NCBI GenBank assembly: GCA_032622095.1
Contig: CP136064.1
Coordinates: 142,743,954-142,807,953 of the forward strand
Direction: 5' to 3'
Source: Siphonodentalium dalli
Lineage: Eukaryota; Mollusca; Scaphopoda; Gadilida; Siphonodentaliidae
DNA: 64,000 nt
Part shown: piece by piece, positions 11,801 to 24,800 of the stretch
How positions within the stretch are numbered: position 1 is the first letter of the stretch
Layout: each line of letters begins with the position of its first letter
Notes under the pieces: model-generated
What the model saw: the letters and a program-made list of their open reading frames with translations, nothing else
Told to the model about the DNA's origin: nothing
The model's database searches: none
Position numbers and translations under genes: made by a program

Positions 11801-14800
11801 AAATAAACGGTGCCGTATGGTAGCCCACCCCAAAATGATATATAAAAACCGAAAACCGCACCCCTCTAGCCCATACGGTTGCCTCGGAAGGTTGCCAAAG
11901 TGGCAACCATAGCCGTTTTGGTATTTATGAACCGATTTTGTCCAAATAAACGGTGCGGTATGGTGGCCACCCCAAAATTAGATATAAAATCTGAAAACCG
12001 CACCCTCTAGCCCATACGCTTGTCACAGTAGGTGGCCAAAGTGGCAACCATAGTCGTTTAGGTATTAATGAACCGATTTTGACCAAATAAACGGTGCCGT
12101 ATGGTAGCCCACCCCAAAATTAGATATGAAAACCGAAAACCGCACACCTCTAGTCCATACGGTTGCCACGGTAGGTGGCCAATGTGGCAACCAATGCCGT
12201 TTTGGTATTTATGAACCGATTTTGACCAAATAAACGGTGCCGTAGGGTGGCCCACCCCAAAATAAGATATAAAAACCGAAAACCGCACCCCTCTAGCACA
12301 TACGGTTGCCACGGTAGGTGGCCAAAGTGGCAACCATAGTCGTTTTGGTATTTATGAACCGATTTTGACAAAATAAACGGTGCCGTAGGGTGGCCCACCC
12401 CAAAATTAGATATAAAATCCGAAAACCGCACCCTCTAGCCCATACGCTTGTCACAGTAGGTGGCCAAAATGGCAACCATAGCCGTTTTGTTATTTATGAA
12501 CCGATTTTGACCAAATAAACGGTGCGGTAGGGTGGCCCGCCCCAAAATTATATATAAAAACCCAAAACCGCACCACTCTAGCTTACACGGTTGCCACAGT
12601 AGGTGGCCAAATTGGCAACCATGGCCGTTTTGGTATTTATGAACCGATTTTGTCCAAATAAACGATGCGGTAGGGTGGCCCACCCCAAAATTAGATATAA
12701 AATCCGAAAACCGCACCCTCTAGCCCATACGCTTGTCACAGTAGGTGGCCAAAGTGGCAACCATAGCCGTTTAGGTATTAATGAACCGATTTTGACCAAA
12801 TAAACGGAGCCGTATGGTAGCCCACCCCAAAATTAGATTGAAAACCGAAAACCGCACCCCTCTAGTCCATACGGTTGCCACGGTAGGTGGCCAAAGTGGC
12901 AACCTATGCCGTTTTGGTATTTATGAACCGATTTTGAACAAATAAACGGTGCCGTAGGGTGGCCCACCCCAAAATAAGATTTAAAAACCGAAAACCGCAC
13001 CCCTCTAGCCCATACGGTTGCCACGGTAGGTGGCCAAAGTGGCAACCGTAGCCGTTTTGGTATTTATGAACCGATTTTGACCACATAAACGGTGCCGTAG
13101 GGTGGCCCACCCCAAAATTAGATATAAAAACTGAAAACCGCACCCCTCTAGCCCATACGGTTGTCACAGTAGGTGGCCAAAGTGGCAACCATAGCCGTTT
13201 AGGTATTTATGAACCGATTTTGACCAAATAAACGGTGCCGTATGGTAGCCCACCCCAAAATTATATATAAAAACCGAAAACCGCACCCCTCTAGCCCATA
13301 CGGTTGCCTCGGAAGGTTGCCAAAGTGGCAACCATAGCCGTTTTGGTATTTATGAACCGATTTTGTCCAAATAAACGGTGCGGTATGGTGGCCACCCCAA
13401 AATTAGATATAAAATCTGAAAACCGCACCCTCTAGCCCATACGCTTGTCACAGTAGGTGGCCAAAGTGGCAACCATAGTCGTTTTGGTATTTATGAACCG
13501 ATTTTGACAAAATAAACGGTGCGGTAGGGTGGCCCACCCCAAAATTAGATATAAATACCCAAAAGCGCACCCTCTAGCCCATATGGTTATCACAGTAGGT
13601 GGCCAAAGTGGCAACCATAGCCGTTTAGGCATTTATGAACCGATTTTGACCAAATAAACGGTGCGGTAGGGTGGCCCGCCCCAAAATTAGATATAAAAAC
13701 CGAAAACCGCACCCCTCTAGCCCATACGGTTGCCACAGTAGGTGGCCAAAATGGCAACCATAGCCGTTTTGTTATTTATGAACCGATTTTGACAAAATAA
13801 ACGGTGCCGTAGGGTGGCCCACCCCAAAATTAGATATAAAATCCGAAAACCGCACCCTCTAGCCCATACGCTTGTCACAGTAGGTGGCCAAAGTGGCAAC
13901 CATAGCCGTTTAGGTATTAATGAACCGATTTTGACAAAATAAACGGTGCCGTATGGTAGCCCACCCCAAAATATTAGATATAATAACCGAAAACCGCACC
14001 CCTCTAGCCCATAGGGTTGTCACAGTAGGTGGCCAAATTGGCAACCATAGCCGTTTTGGTATTTATGAACCGATTTTGTCCAAATAAACGATGCGGTAGG
14101 GTGGCCCACCCCAAAATTAGATATAAAATCATAAAACCGCACCCTCTAGCCCATACGCTTGTCACAGTAGGTGGCCAAAGTGCCAACCATAGCCGTTTAG
14201 GTATTAATGAACCGATTTTGACCAAATAAACGGTTGCCGTATGGTAGCCCACCCCAAAATTAGATTGAAAACCGAAAACCGCACCCCTCTAGTCCATACG
14301 GTTGCCACGGTAGGTGGCCAAAGTGGCAACCTATGCCGTTTTGGTATTTATGAACCGATTTTGACCAATTAAACGGTGCCGTATGGTAGCCCACCCCAAA
14401 ATTATATATAAAAACCTAAAACCGCACCCCTCTAGCCCATACGGTTGCCTCGGAAGGTTGCCAAAGTGGCAACCATAGCCGTTTTGGTATTTATGAACCG
14501 ATTTTGTCCAAATAAACGGTGCGGTATGGTGGCCACCCCAAAATTAGATATAAAATCTGAAAACCGCACCCTCTAGCCCATACGCTTGTCACAGTAGGTG
14601 GCCAAAGTGGCAACCATAGTCGTTTAGGTTTTAATGAACCGATTTTGACCAAATAAACGGTGCCGTATGGTAGCCCACCCCAAAATTATATATAAAAACC
14701 GAAAACCGCACCCCTCTAGCCCATACGGTTGCCTCGGAAGGTTGCCAAAGTGGCAACCATAGCCGTTTTGGTATTTATGAACCGATTTTGTCCAAATAAA

Positions 14801-17116
14801 CGGTGCGGTATGGTGGCCACCCCAAAATTAGATATAAAATCTGAAAACCGCACCCTCTAGCCCATACGCTTGTCACAGTAGGTGGCCAAAGTGGCAACCA
14901 TAGTCGTTTAGGTATTAATGAACCGATTTTGACCAAATAAACGGTGCCGTATGGTAGCCCACCCCAAAATTAGATATGAAAACCGAAAACCGCACACCTC
15001 TAGTCCATACGGTTGCCACGGTAGGTGGCCAATGTGGCAACCAATGCCGTTTTGGTATTTATGAACCGATTTTGACCAAATAAACGGTGCCGTAGGGTGG
15101 CCCACCCCAAAATAAGATATAAAAACCGAAAACCGCACCCTCTAGCACATACGGTTGCCACGGTAGGTGGCCAAAGTGGCAACCATAGTCGTTTTTGTAT
15201 TTATGAACCGATTTTGACAAAATAAACGGTGCGGTAGGGTGGCCCACCCCAAAATTAGATATAAATACCCAAAAGCGCACCCTCTAGCCCATATGGTTAT
15301 CACAGTAGGTGGCCAAAGTGGCAACCATAGCCGTTTAGGCATTTATGAACCGATTTTGACCAAATAAACGGTGCCGTAGGGTGGCCCACCCCAAAATTAG
15401 ATATAAAATCCGAAAACCGCACCCTCTAGCCCATACGCTTGTCACAGTAGGTGGCCAAAATGGCAACCATAGCCGTTTTGTTATTTATGAACCGATTTTG
15501 ACCAAATAAACGGTGCGGTAGGGTGGCCCGCCCCAAAATTATATATAAAAACCCAAAACCGCACCACTCTAGCTTACACGGTTGCCACAGTAGGTGGCCA
15601 AATTGGCAACCATGGCCGTTTTGGTATTTATGAACCGATTTTGTCCAAATAAACGATGCGGTAGGGTGGCCCACCCCAAAATTAGATATAAAATCCGAAA
15701 ACCGCACCCTCTAGCCCATACGCTTGTCACAGTAGGTGGCCAAAGTGGCAACCATAGCCGTTTAGGTATTAATGAACCGATTTTGACCAAATAAACGGAG
15801 CCGTATGGTAGCCCACCCCAAAATTAGATTGAAAACCGAAAACCGCACCCCTCTAGTCCATACGGTTGCCACGGTAGGTGGCCAAAGTGGCAACCTATGC
15901 CGTTTTGGTATTTATGAACCGATTTTGAACAAATAAACGGTGCCGTAGGGTGGCCCACCCCAAAATAAGATTTAAAAACCGAAAACCGCACCCCTCTAGC
16001 CCATACGGTTGCCACGGTAGGTGGCCAAAGTGGCAACCGTAGCCGTTTTGGTATTTATGAACCGATTTTGACCACATAAACGGTGCCGTAGGGTGGCCCA
16101 CCCCAAAATTAGATATAAAAACTGAAAACCGCACCCCTCTAGCCCATACGGTTGTCACAGTAGGTGGCCAAAGTGGCAACCATAGCCGTTTAGGTATTTA
16201 TGAACCGATTTTGACCAAATAAACGGTGCCGTATGGTAGCCCACCCCAAAATTATATATAAAAACCGAAAACCGCACCCCTCTAGCCCATACGGTTGCCT
16301 CGGAAGGTTGCCAAAGTGGCAACCATAGCCGTTTTGGTATTTATGAACCGATTTTGTCCAAATAAACGGTGCGGTATGGTGGCCACCCCAAAATTAGATA
16401 TAAAATCTGAAAACCGCACCCTCTAGCCCATACGCTTGTCACAGTAGGTGGCCAAAGTGGCAACCATAGTCGTTTTGGTATTTATGAACCGATTTTGACA
16501 AAATAAACGGTGCGGTAGGGTGGCCCACCCCAAAATTAGATATAAATACCCAAAAGCGCACCCTCTAGCCCATATGGTTATCACAGTAGGTGGCCAAAGT
16601 GGCAACCATAGCCGTTTAGGCATTTATGAACCGATTTTGACCAAATAAACGGTGCGGTAGGGTGGCCCGCCCCAAAATTAGATATAAAAACCGAAAACCG
16701 CACCCCTCTAGCCCATACGGTTGCCACAGTAGGTGGCCAAAATGGCAACCATAGCCGTTTTGTTATTTATGAACCGATTTTGACAAAATAAACGGTGCCG
16801 TAGGGTGGCCCACCCCAAAATTAGATATAAAATCCGAAAACCGCACCCTCTAGCCCATACGCTTGTCACAGTAGGTGGCCAAAGTGGCAACCATAGCCGT
16901 TTAGGTATTAATGAACCGATTTTGACAAAATAAACGGTGCCGTATGGTAGCCCACCCCAAAATATTAGATATAATAACCGAAAACCGCACCCCTCTAGCC
17001 CATAGGGTTGTCACAGTAGGTGGCCAAATTGGCAACCATAGCCGTTTAGGTATTTATGAACCGATTTTGTCCAAATAAACGATGCGGTAGGGTGGCCCAC
17101 CCCAAAATTAGATATA
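8800..17116 (+). repeat. Satellite 1 higher-order repeats of about 2.85-2.99 kb
   Basis: The marker GCACACCTCTAGTCC occurs near 9,151, 12,144, 14,994 and 17,984, giving periods of 2,992, 2,850 and 2,990 bp. That is about 21, 20 and 21 monomers of mean length 142.5 bp. Other monomer-specific markers keep the same spacing. These include the AATATTAGATATAATAACCG variant at about 11,121, 13,972, 16,963 and 19,952, and the TTGCCTCGGAAGGTTGCC variant. By eye, equivalent monomers in successive units are almost identical, whereas neighbouring monomers within a unit differ clearly. That is the signature of a higher-order repeat. The 142-bp difference between periods is loss or gain of one monomer. Confidence 0.9.
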
Positions 17117-20100
17117 AAATCATAAAACCGCACCCTCTAGCCCATACGCTTGTCACAGTAGGTGGCCAAAGTGCCAACCATAGCCGTTTAGGTATTAATG
17201 AACCGATTTTGACCAAATAAACGGTGCCGTCTGGTAGCCCACCCCAAAATTAGATTGAAAACCGAAAACCGCACCCCTCTAGTCCATACGGTTGCCACGG
17301 TAGGTGGCCAAAGTGGCAACCTATGCCGTTTTGGTATTTATGAACCGATTTTGACCAAATAAACGGTGCCGTATGGTAGCCCACCCCAAAATTATATATA
17401 AAAACCTAAAACCGCACCCCTCTAGCCCATACGGTTGCCTCGGAAGGTTGCCAAAGTGGCAACCATAGCCGTTTTGGTATTTATGAACCGATTTTGTCCA
17501 AATAAACGGTGCGGTATGGTGGCCACCCCAAAATTAGATATAAAATCTGAAAACCGCACCCTCTAGCCCATACGCTTGTCACAGTAGGTGGCCAAAGTGG
17601 CAACCATAGTCGTTTAGGTTTTAATGAACCGATTTTGACCAAATAAACGGTGCCGTATGGTAGCCCACCCCAAAATTATATATAAAAACCGAAAACCGCA
17701 CCCCTCTAGCCCATACGGTTGCCTCGGAAGGTTGCCAAAGTGGCAACCATAGCCGTTTTGGTATTTATGAACCGATTTTGTCCAAATAAACGGTGCGGTA
17801 TGGTGGCCACCCCAAAATTAGATATAAAATCTGAAAACCGCACCCTCTAGCCCATACGCTTGTCACAGTAGGTGGCCAAAGTGGCAACCATGGTCGTTTA
17901 GGTATTAATGAACCGATTTTGACCAAATAAACGGTGCCGTATGGTAGCCCACCCCAAAATTAGATATGAAAACCGAAAACCGCACACCTCTAGTCCATAC
18001 GGTTGCCACGGTAGGTGGCCAATGTGGCAACCAATGCCGTTTTGGTATTTATGAACCGATTTTGACCAAATAAACGGTGCCGTAGGGTGGCCCACCCCAA
18101 AATAAGATATAAAAACCGAAAACCGCACCCTCTAGCACATACGGTTGCCACGGTAGGTGGCCAAAGTGGCAACCATAGTCGTTTTGGTATTTATGAACCG
18201 ATTTTGACAAAATAAACGGTGCAGTAGGGTGGCCCACCCCAAAATTAGATATAAATACCCAAAAGCGCACCCTCTAGCCCATATGGTTATCACAGTAGGT
18301 GGCCAAAGTGGCAACCATAGCCGTTTAGGCATTTATGAACCGATTTTGACCAAATAAACGGTGCCGTAGGGTGGCCCACCCCAAAATTAGATATAAAATC
18401 CGAAAACCGCACCCTCTAGCCCATACGCTTGTCACAGTAGGTGGCCAAAATGGCAACCATAGCCGTTTTGTTATTTATGAACCGATTTTGACCAAATAAA
18501 CGGTGCGGTAGGGTGGCCCGCCCCAAAATTATATATAAAAACCCAAAACCGCACCACTCTAGCTTACACGGTTGCCACAGTAGGTGGCCAAATTGGCAAC
18601 CATGGCCGTTTTGGTATTTATGAACCGATTTTGTCCAAATAAACGATGCGGTAGGGTGGCCCACCCCAAAATTAGATATAAAATCCGAAAACCGCACCCT
18701 CTAGCCCATACGCTTGTCACAGTAGGTGGCCAAAGTGGCAACCATAGCCGTTTAGGTATTAATGAACCGATTTTGACCAAATAAACGGAGCCGTATGGTA
18801 GCCCACCCCAAAATTAGATTGAAAACCGAAAACCGCACCCCTCTAGTCCATACGGTTGCCACGGTAGGTGGCCAAAGTGGCAACCTATGCCGTTTTGGTA
18901 TTTATGAACCGATTTTGAACAAATAAACGGTGCCGTAGGGTGGCCCACCCCAAAATAAGATTTAAAAACCGAAAACCGCACCCCTCTATCCCATACGGTT
19001 GCCACGGTAGGTGGCCAAAGTGGCAACCGTAGCCGTTTTGGTATTTATGAACCGATTTTGACCACATAAACGGTGCCGTAGGGTGGCCCACCCCAAAATT
19101 AGATATAAAAACTGAAAACCGCACCCCTCTAGCCCATACGGTTGTCACAGTAGGTGGCCAAAGTGGCAACCATAGCCGTTTAGGTATTTATGAACCGATT
19201 TTGACCAAATAAACGGTGCCGTATGGTAGCCCACCCCAAAATTATATATAAAAACCGAAAACCGCACCCCTCTAGCCCATACGGTTGCCTCGGAAGGTTG
19301 CCAAAGTGGCAACCATAGCCGTTTTGGTATTTATGAACCGATTTTGTCCAAATAAACGGTGCGGTATGGTGGCCACCCCAAAATTAGATATAAAATCTGA
19401 AAACCGCACCCTCTAGCCCATACGCTTGTCACAGTAGGTGGCCAAAGTGGCAACCATAGTCGTTTTGGTATTTATGAACCGATTTTGACAAAATAAACGG
19501 TGCGGTAGGGTGGCTCACCCCAAAATTAGATATAAATACCCAAAAGCGCACCCTCTAGCCCATATGGTTATCACAGTAGGTGGCCAAAGTGGCAACCATA
19601 GCCGTTTAGGCATTTATGAACCGATTTTGACCAAATAAACGGTGCGGTAGGGTGGCCCGCCCCAAAATTAGATATAAAAACCGAAAACCGCACCCCTCTA
19701 GCCCATACGGTTGCCACAGTAGGTGGCCAAAATGGCAACCATAGCCGTTTTGTTATTTATGAACCGATTTTGACAAAATAAACGGTGCCGTAGGGTGGCC
19801 CACCCCAAAATTAGATATAAAATCCGAAAACCGCACCCTCTAGCCCATACGCTTGTCACAGTAGGTGGCCAAAGTGGCAACCATAGCCGTTTAGGTATTA
19901 ATGAACCGATTTTGACAAAATAAACGGTGCCGTATGGTAGCCCACCCCAAAATATTAGATATAATAACCGAAAACCGCACCCCTCTAGCCCATACGGTTG
20001 TCACAGTAGGTGGCCAAATTGGCAACCATAGCCGTTTTGGTATTTATGAACCGATTTTGTCCAAATAAACGATGCGGTAGGGTGGCCCACCCCAAAATTA

Positions 20101-23100
20101 GATATAAAATCCGAAAACCGCACCCTCTAGCCCATACGCTTGTCACAGTAGGTGGCCAAAGTGCCAACCATAGCCGTTTAGGTATTAATGAACCGATTTT
20201 GACCAAATAAACGGTGCCGTATGGTAGCCCACCCCAAAATTAGATTGAAAACCGAAAACCGCACCCCTCTAGTCCATACGGTTGCCACGGTAGGTGGCCA
20301 AAGTGGCAACCTATGCCGTTTTGGTATTTATGAACCGATTTTGACCAAATAAACGGTGCCGTATGGTAGCCCACCCCAAAATTATATATAAAAACCGAAA
20401 ACCGCACCCCTCTAGCCCATACGGTTGCCTCGGAAGGTTGCCAAAGTGGCAACCATAGCCGTTTTGGTATTTATGAACCGATTTTGTCCAAATAAACGGT
20501 GCGGTATGGTGGCCACCCCAAAATTAGATATAAAATCTGAAAACCGCACCCTCTAGCCCATACGCTTGTCACAGTAGGTGGCCAAAGTGGCAACCATAGT
20601 CGTTTAGGTATTAATGAACCGATTTTGACCAAATAAACGGTGCCGTATGGTAGCCCACCCCAAAATTAGATATAAATACCCAAAAGCGCACCCTCTAGCC
20701 CATATGGTTATCACAGTAGGTGGCCAAAGTGGCAACCATAGCCGTTTATGTATTTATGAACCGATTTTGACCAAATAAACGGTGCGGTAGGGTGGCCCGC
20801 CCCAAAATTAGATATAAAAACCGAAAACCGCACCCCTCTAGCCCATACGGTTGCCACAGTAGGTGGCCAAAGTGGCAACCATAGCCGTTTAGGTATTTAT
20901 GAACCGATTTTGACAAAATAAACGGTGCCGTAGGGTGGCCCACCCCAAAATTAGATATAAAATCCGAAAACCGCACCCTCTAGCCCATACGCTTGTCACA
21001 GTAGGTGGCCAAAGTGGCAACCATAGCCGTTTAGGTATTAATGAACCGATTTTGACAAAATAAACGGTGCCGTATGGTAGCCCACCCCAAAATATTAGAT
21101 ATAATAACCGAAAACCGCACCCCTCTATTCCATACGGTTGCCACGGTAGGTGGCCAATGTGGCAACCAATGCCGTTTTGGTATTTATGAACCGATTTTGA
21201 CCAAATAAACTGTGCCGTATGGTAGCCCACCCCAAAATTAGATATGAAAACCGAAAACCGCACACCTCTAGTCCATACGGTTGCCACGGTAGGTGGCCAA
21301 TGTGGCAACCAATGCCGTTTTGGTATTTATGAACCGATTTTGACCAAATAAACGGTGCCGTAGGGTGGCCCACCCCAAAATAAAATATATAAACCGAAAA
21401 CCGCACCCCTCTAGCACATACGGTTGCCACGGTAGGTGGCCAAAGTGGCAACCATAGCCGTTTTGGTATTTATGAACCGATTTTGACAAAATAAACGGTG
21501 CGGTAGGGTGGCCCACCCCCAAATTAGATATAAAACACGAAAATCGCACCCCTCTAGCCCATACGGTTGCCACAGTATGTGGCCAAAGTGGCAACCATAG
21601 CCGTTTTGGTATTTATGAACCGATTTTGACCAAATAAACGGAGCCGTAGGGTGGCCCACCCGAAAATTAGATATACAAACCGAAAACCACACCCCTCTAG
21701 CCCATACGGTTGCCACAGTAGGTGGCCAAAGTGGCAACCATAGCCGTTTTGGTATTTATGAACCGATTTTGACCACATAAACGGTGCCGTAGGGTGGCCC
21801 ACCCCAAAATTAGATATAAAAACCGAAAACCGCACCCCTCTAGCCCATACGGTTGTCACAGTAGGTGGCCAAAGTGGCAACCATAGCCGTTTAGGTATTT
21901 ATGAACCGATTTTGACCAAATAAACGGTGCCGTATGGTAGCCCACCCCAAAATTATATATAAAAACCGAAAACCGCACCCCTCTAGCCCATACGGTTGCC
22001 TCGGAAGGTTGCCAAAGTGGCAACCATAGCCGTTTTGGTATTTATGAACCGATTTTGTCCAAATAAACGGTGCGGTATGGTGGCCACCCCAAAATTAGAT
22101 ATAAAATCTGAAAACCGCACCCTCTAGCCCATACGCTTGTCACAGTAGGTGGCCAAAGTGGCAACCATAGTCGTTTAGGTATTAATGAACCGATTTTGAC
22201 CAAATAAACGGTGCCGTATGGTAGCCCACCCCAAAATTAGATATGAAAACCGAAAACCGCACACCTCTATTCCATACGGTTGCCACGGTAGGTGGCCAAT
22301 GTGGCAACCAATGCCGTTTTGGTATTTATGAACCGATTTTGACCAAATAAACGGTGCCGTAGGGTGGCCCACCCCAAAATAAGATATAAAAACCGAAAAC
22401 CGCACCCCTCTAGCACATACGGTTGCCACGGTAGGTGGCCAAAGTGGCAACCATAGTCGTTTTGGTATTTATGAACCGATTTTGACAAAATAAACGGTGC
22501 GGTAGGGTGGCCCACCCCAAAATTAGATATAAATACCCAAAAGCGCACCCTCTAGCCCATATGGTTATCACAGTAGGTGGCCAAAGTGGCAACCATAGCC
22601 GTTTAGGCATTTATGAACCGATTTTGACCAAATAAACGGTGCCGTAGGGTGGCCCACCCCAAAATTAGATATAAAATCCGAAAACCGCACCCTCTAGCCC
22701 ATACGCTTGTCACAGTAGGTGGCCAAAATGGCAACCATAGCCGTTTTGTTATTTATGAACCGATTTTGACCAAATAAACGGTGCGGTAGGGTGGCCCGCC
22801 CCAAAATTATATATAAAAACCCAAAACCGCACCACTCTAGCTTACACGGTTGCCACAGTAGGTGGCCAAATTGACAACCATGGCCGTTTTGGTATTTATG
22901 AACCGATTTTGTCCAAATAAACGATGCGGTAGGGTGGCCCACCCCAAAATTAGATATAAAATCCGAAAACCGCACCCTCTAGCCCATACGCTTGTCACAG
23001 TAGGTGGCCAAAGTGGCAACCATAGCCGTTTAGGTATTAATGAACCGATTTTGACCAAATAAACGGAGCCGTATGGTAGCCCACCCCAAAATTAGATTGA

Positions 23101-24800
23101 AAACCGAAAACCGCACCCCTCTAGTCCATACGGTTGCCACGGTAGGTGACCAAAGTGGCAACCTATGCCGTTTTGGTATTTATGAACCGATTTTGAACAA
23201 ATAAACGGTGCCGTAGGGTGGCCCACCCCAAAATAAGATTTAAAAACCGAAAACCGCAGCCCTCTAGCCCATACGGTTGCCACGGTAGGTGGCCAAAGTG
23301 GCAACCGTAGCCGTTTTGGTATTTATGAACCGATTTTGACCACATAAACGGTGCCGTAGGGTGGCCCACCCCAAAATTAGATATAAAAACTGAAAACCGC
23401 ACCCCTCTAGCCCATACGGTTGTCACAGTAGGTGGCCAAAGTGGCAACCATAGCCGTTTAGGTATTTATGAACCGATTTTGACCAAATAAACGGTGCCGT
23501 ATGGTAGCCCACCCCAAAATTATATATAAAAACCGAAAACCGCACCCCTCTAGCCCATACGGTTTCCTCGGAAGGTTGCCAAAGTGGCAACCATAGCCGT
23601 TTTGGTATTTATGAACCGATTTTGTCCAAATAAACGGTGCGGTATGGTGGCCACCCCAAAATTAGATATAAAATCTGAAAACCGCACCCTCTAGCCCATA
23701 CGCTTGTCACAGTAGGTGGCCAAAGTGGCAACCATAGTCGTTTAGGTATTAATGAACCGATTTTGACCAAATAAACGGTGCCGTATGGTAGCCCACCCAA
23801 AAATTAGATATAAATACCCAAAAGCGCACCCTCTAGCCCATATGGTTATCACAGTAGGTGGCCAAAGTGGCAACCATAGCCGTTTAGGTATTTATGAACC
23901 GATTTTGACCAAATAAACGGTGCGGTAGGGTGGCCCGCCCCAAAATTAGATATAAAAACCGAAAACCGCACCCCTCTAGCCCATACGGTTGCCACAGTAG
24001 GTGGCCAAAGTGGCAACCATAGCCGTTTAGGTATTTATGAACCGATTTTGACAAAATAAACGGTGCCGTAGGGTGGCCCACCCCAAAATTAGATATAAAA
24101 TCCGAAAACCGCACCCTCTAGCCCATACGCTTGTCACAGTAGGTGGCCAAAGTGGCAACCATAGCCGTTTAGGTATTAATGAACCGATTTTGACAAAATA
24201 AACGGTGCCGTATGGTAGCCCACCCCAAAATATTAGATATAATAACCGAAAACCGCACCCCTCTAGCCCATACGGTTGTCACAGTAGGTGGCCAAATTGG
24301 CAACCATAGCCGTTTTTGTATTTATGAACCGATTTTGTCCAAATAAACGATGCGGTAGGGTGGCCCACCCCAAAATTAGATATAAAATCCGAAAACCGCA
24401 CCCTCTAGCCCATACGCTTGTCACAGTAGGTGGCCAAAGTGCCAACCATAGCCGTTTAGGTATTAATGAACCGATTTTGACCAAATAAACGGTGCCGTAT
24501 GGTAGCCCACCCCAAAATTAGATTGAAAACCGAAAACCGCACCCCTCTAGTCCATACGGTTGCCACGGTAGGTGGCCAAAGTGGCAACCTATGGCGTTTT
24601 GGTATTTATGAACCGATTTTGACCAAATAAACGGTGCCGTATGGTAGCCCACCCCAAAATTATATATAAAAACCGAAAACCGCACCCCTCTAGCCCATAC
24701 GGTTTCCTCGGAAGGTTGCCAAAGTGGCAACCATAGCCGTTTTGGTATTTATGAACCGATTTTGTCCAAATAAACGGTGCGGTATGGTGGCCACCCCAAA
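17117..24800 (+). repeat. Satellite 1 superunit of 7,694 bp, copy 1
   Basis: Features here recur 7,694 bp to the right. The GCACACCTCTAGTCC monomer is at 17,984 and again near 25,678; further monomers at 18,416, 19,985, 20,889 and 22,267 recur at 26,110, 27,679, 28,583 and 29,961. The superunit is about 54 monomers. It is itself composite: one 2,990-bp-type unit is followed by a longer unit carrying extra monomers like those at 8.4-9.0 kb. Boundaries are approximate because duplicated ends merge into similar monomers. Confidence 0.85.
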
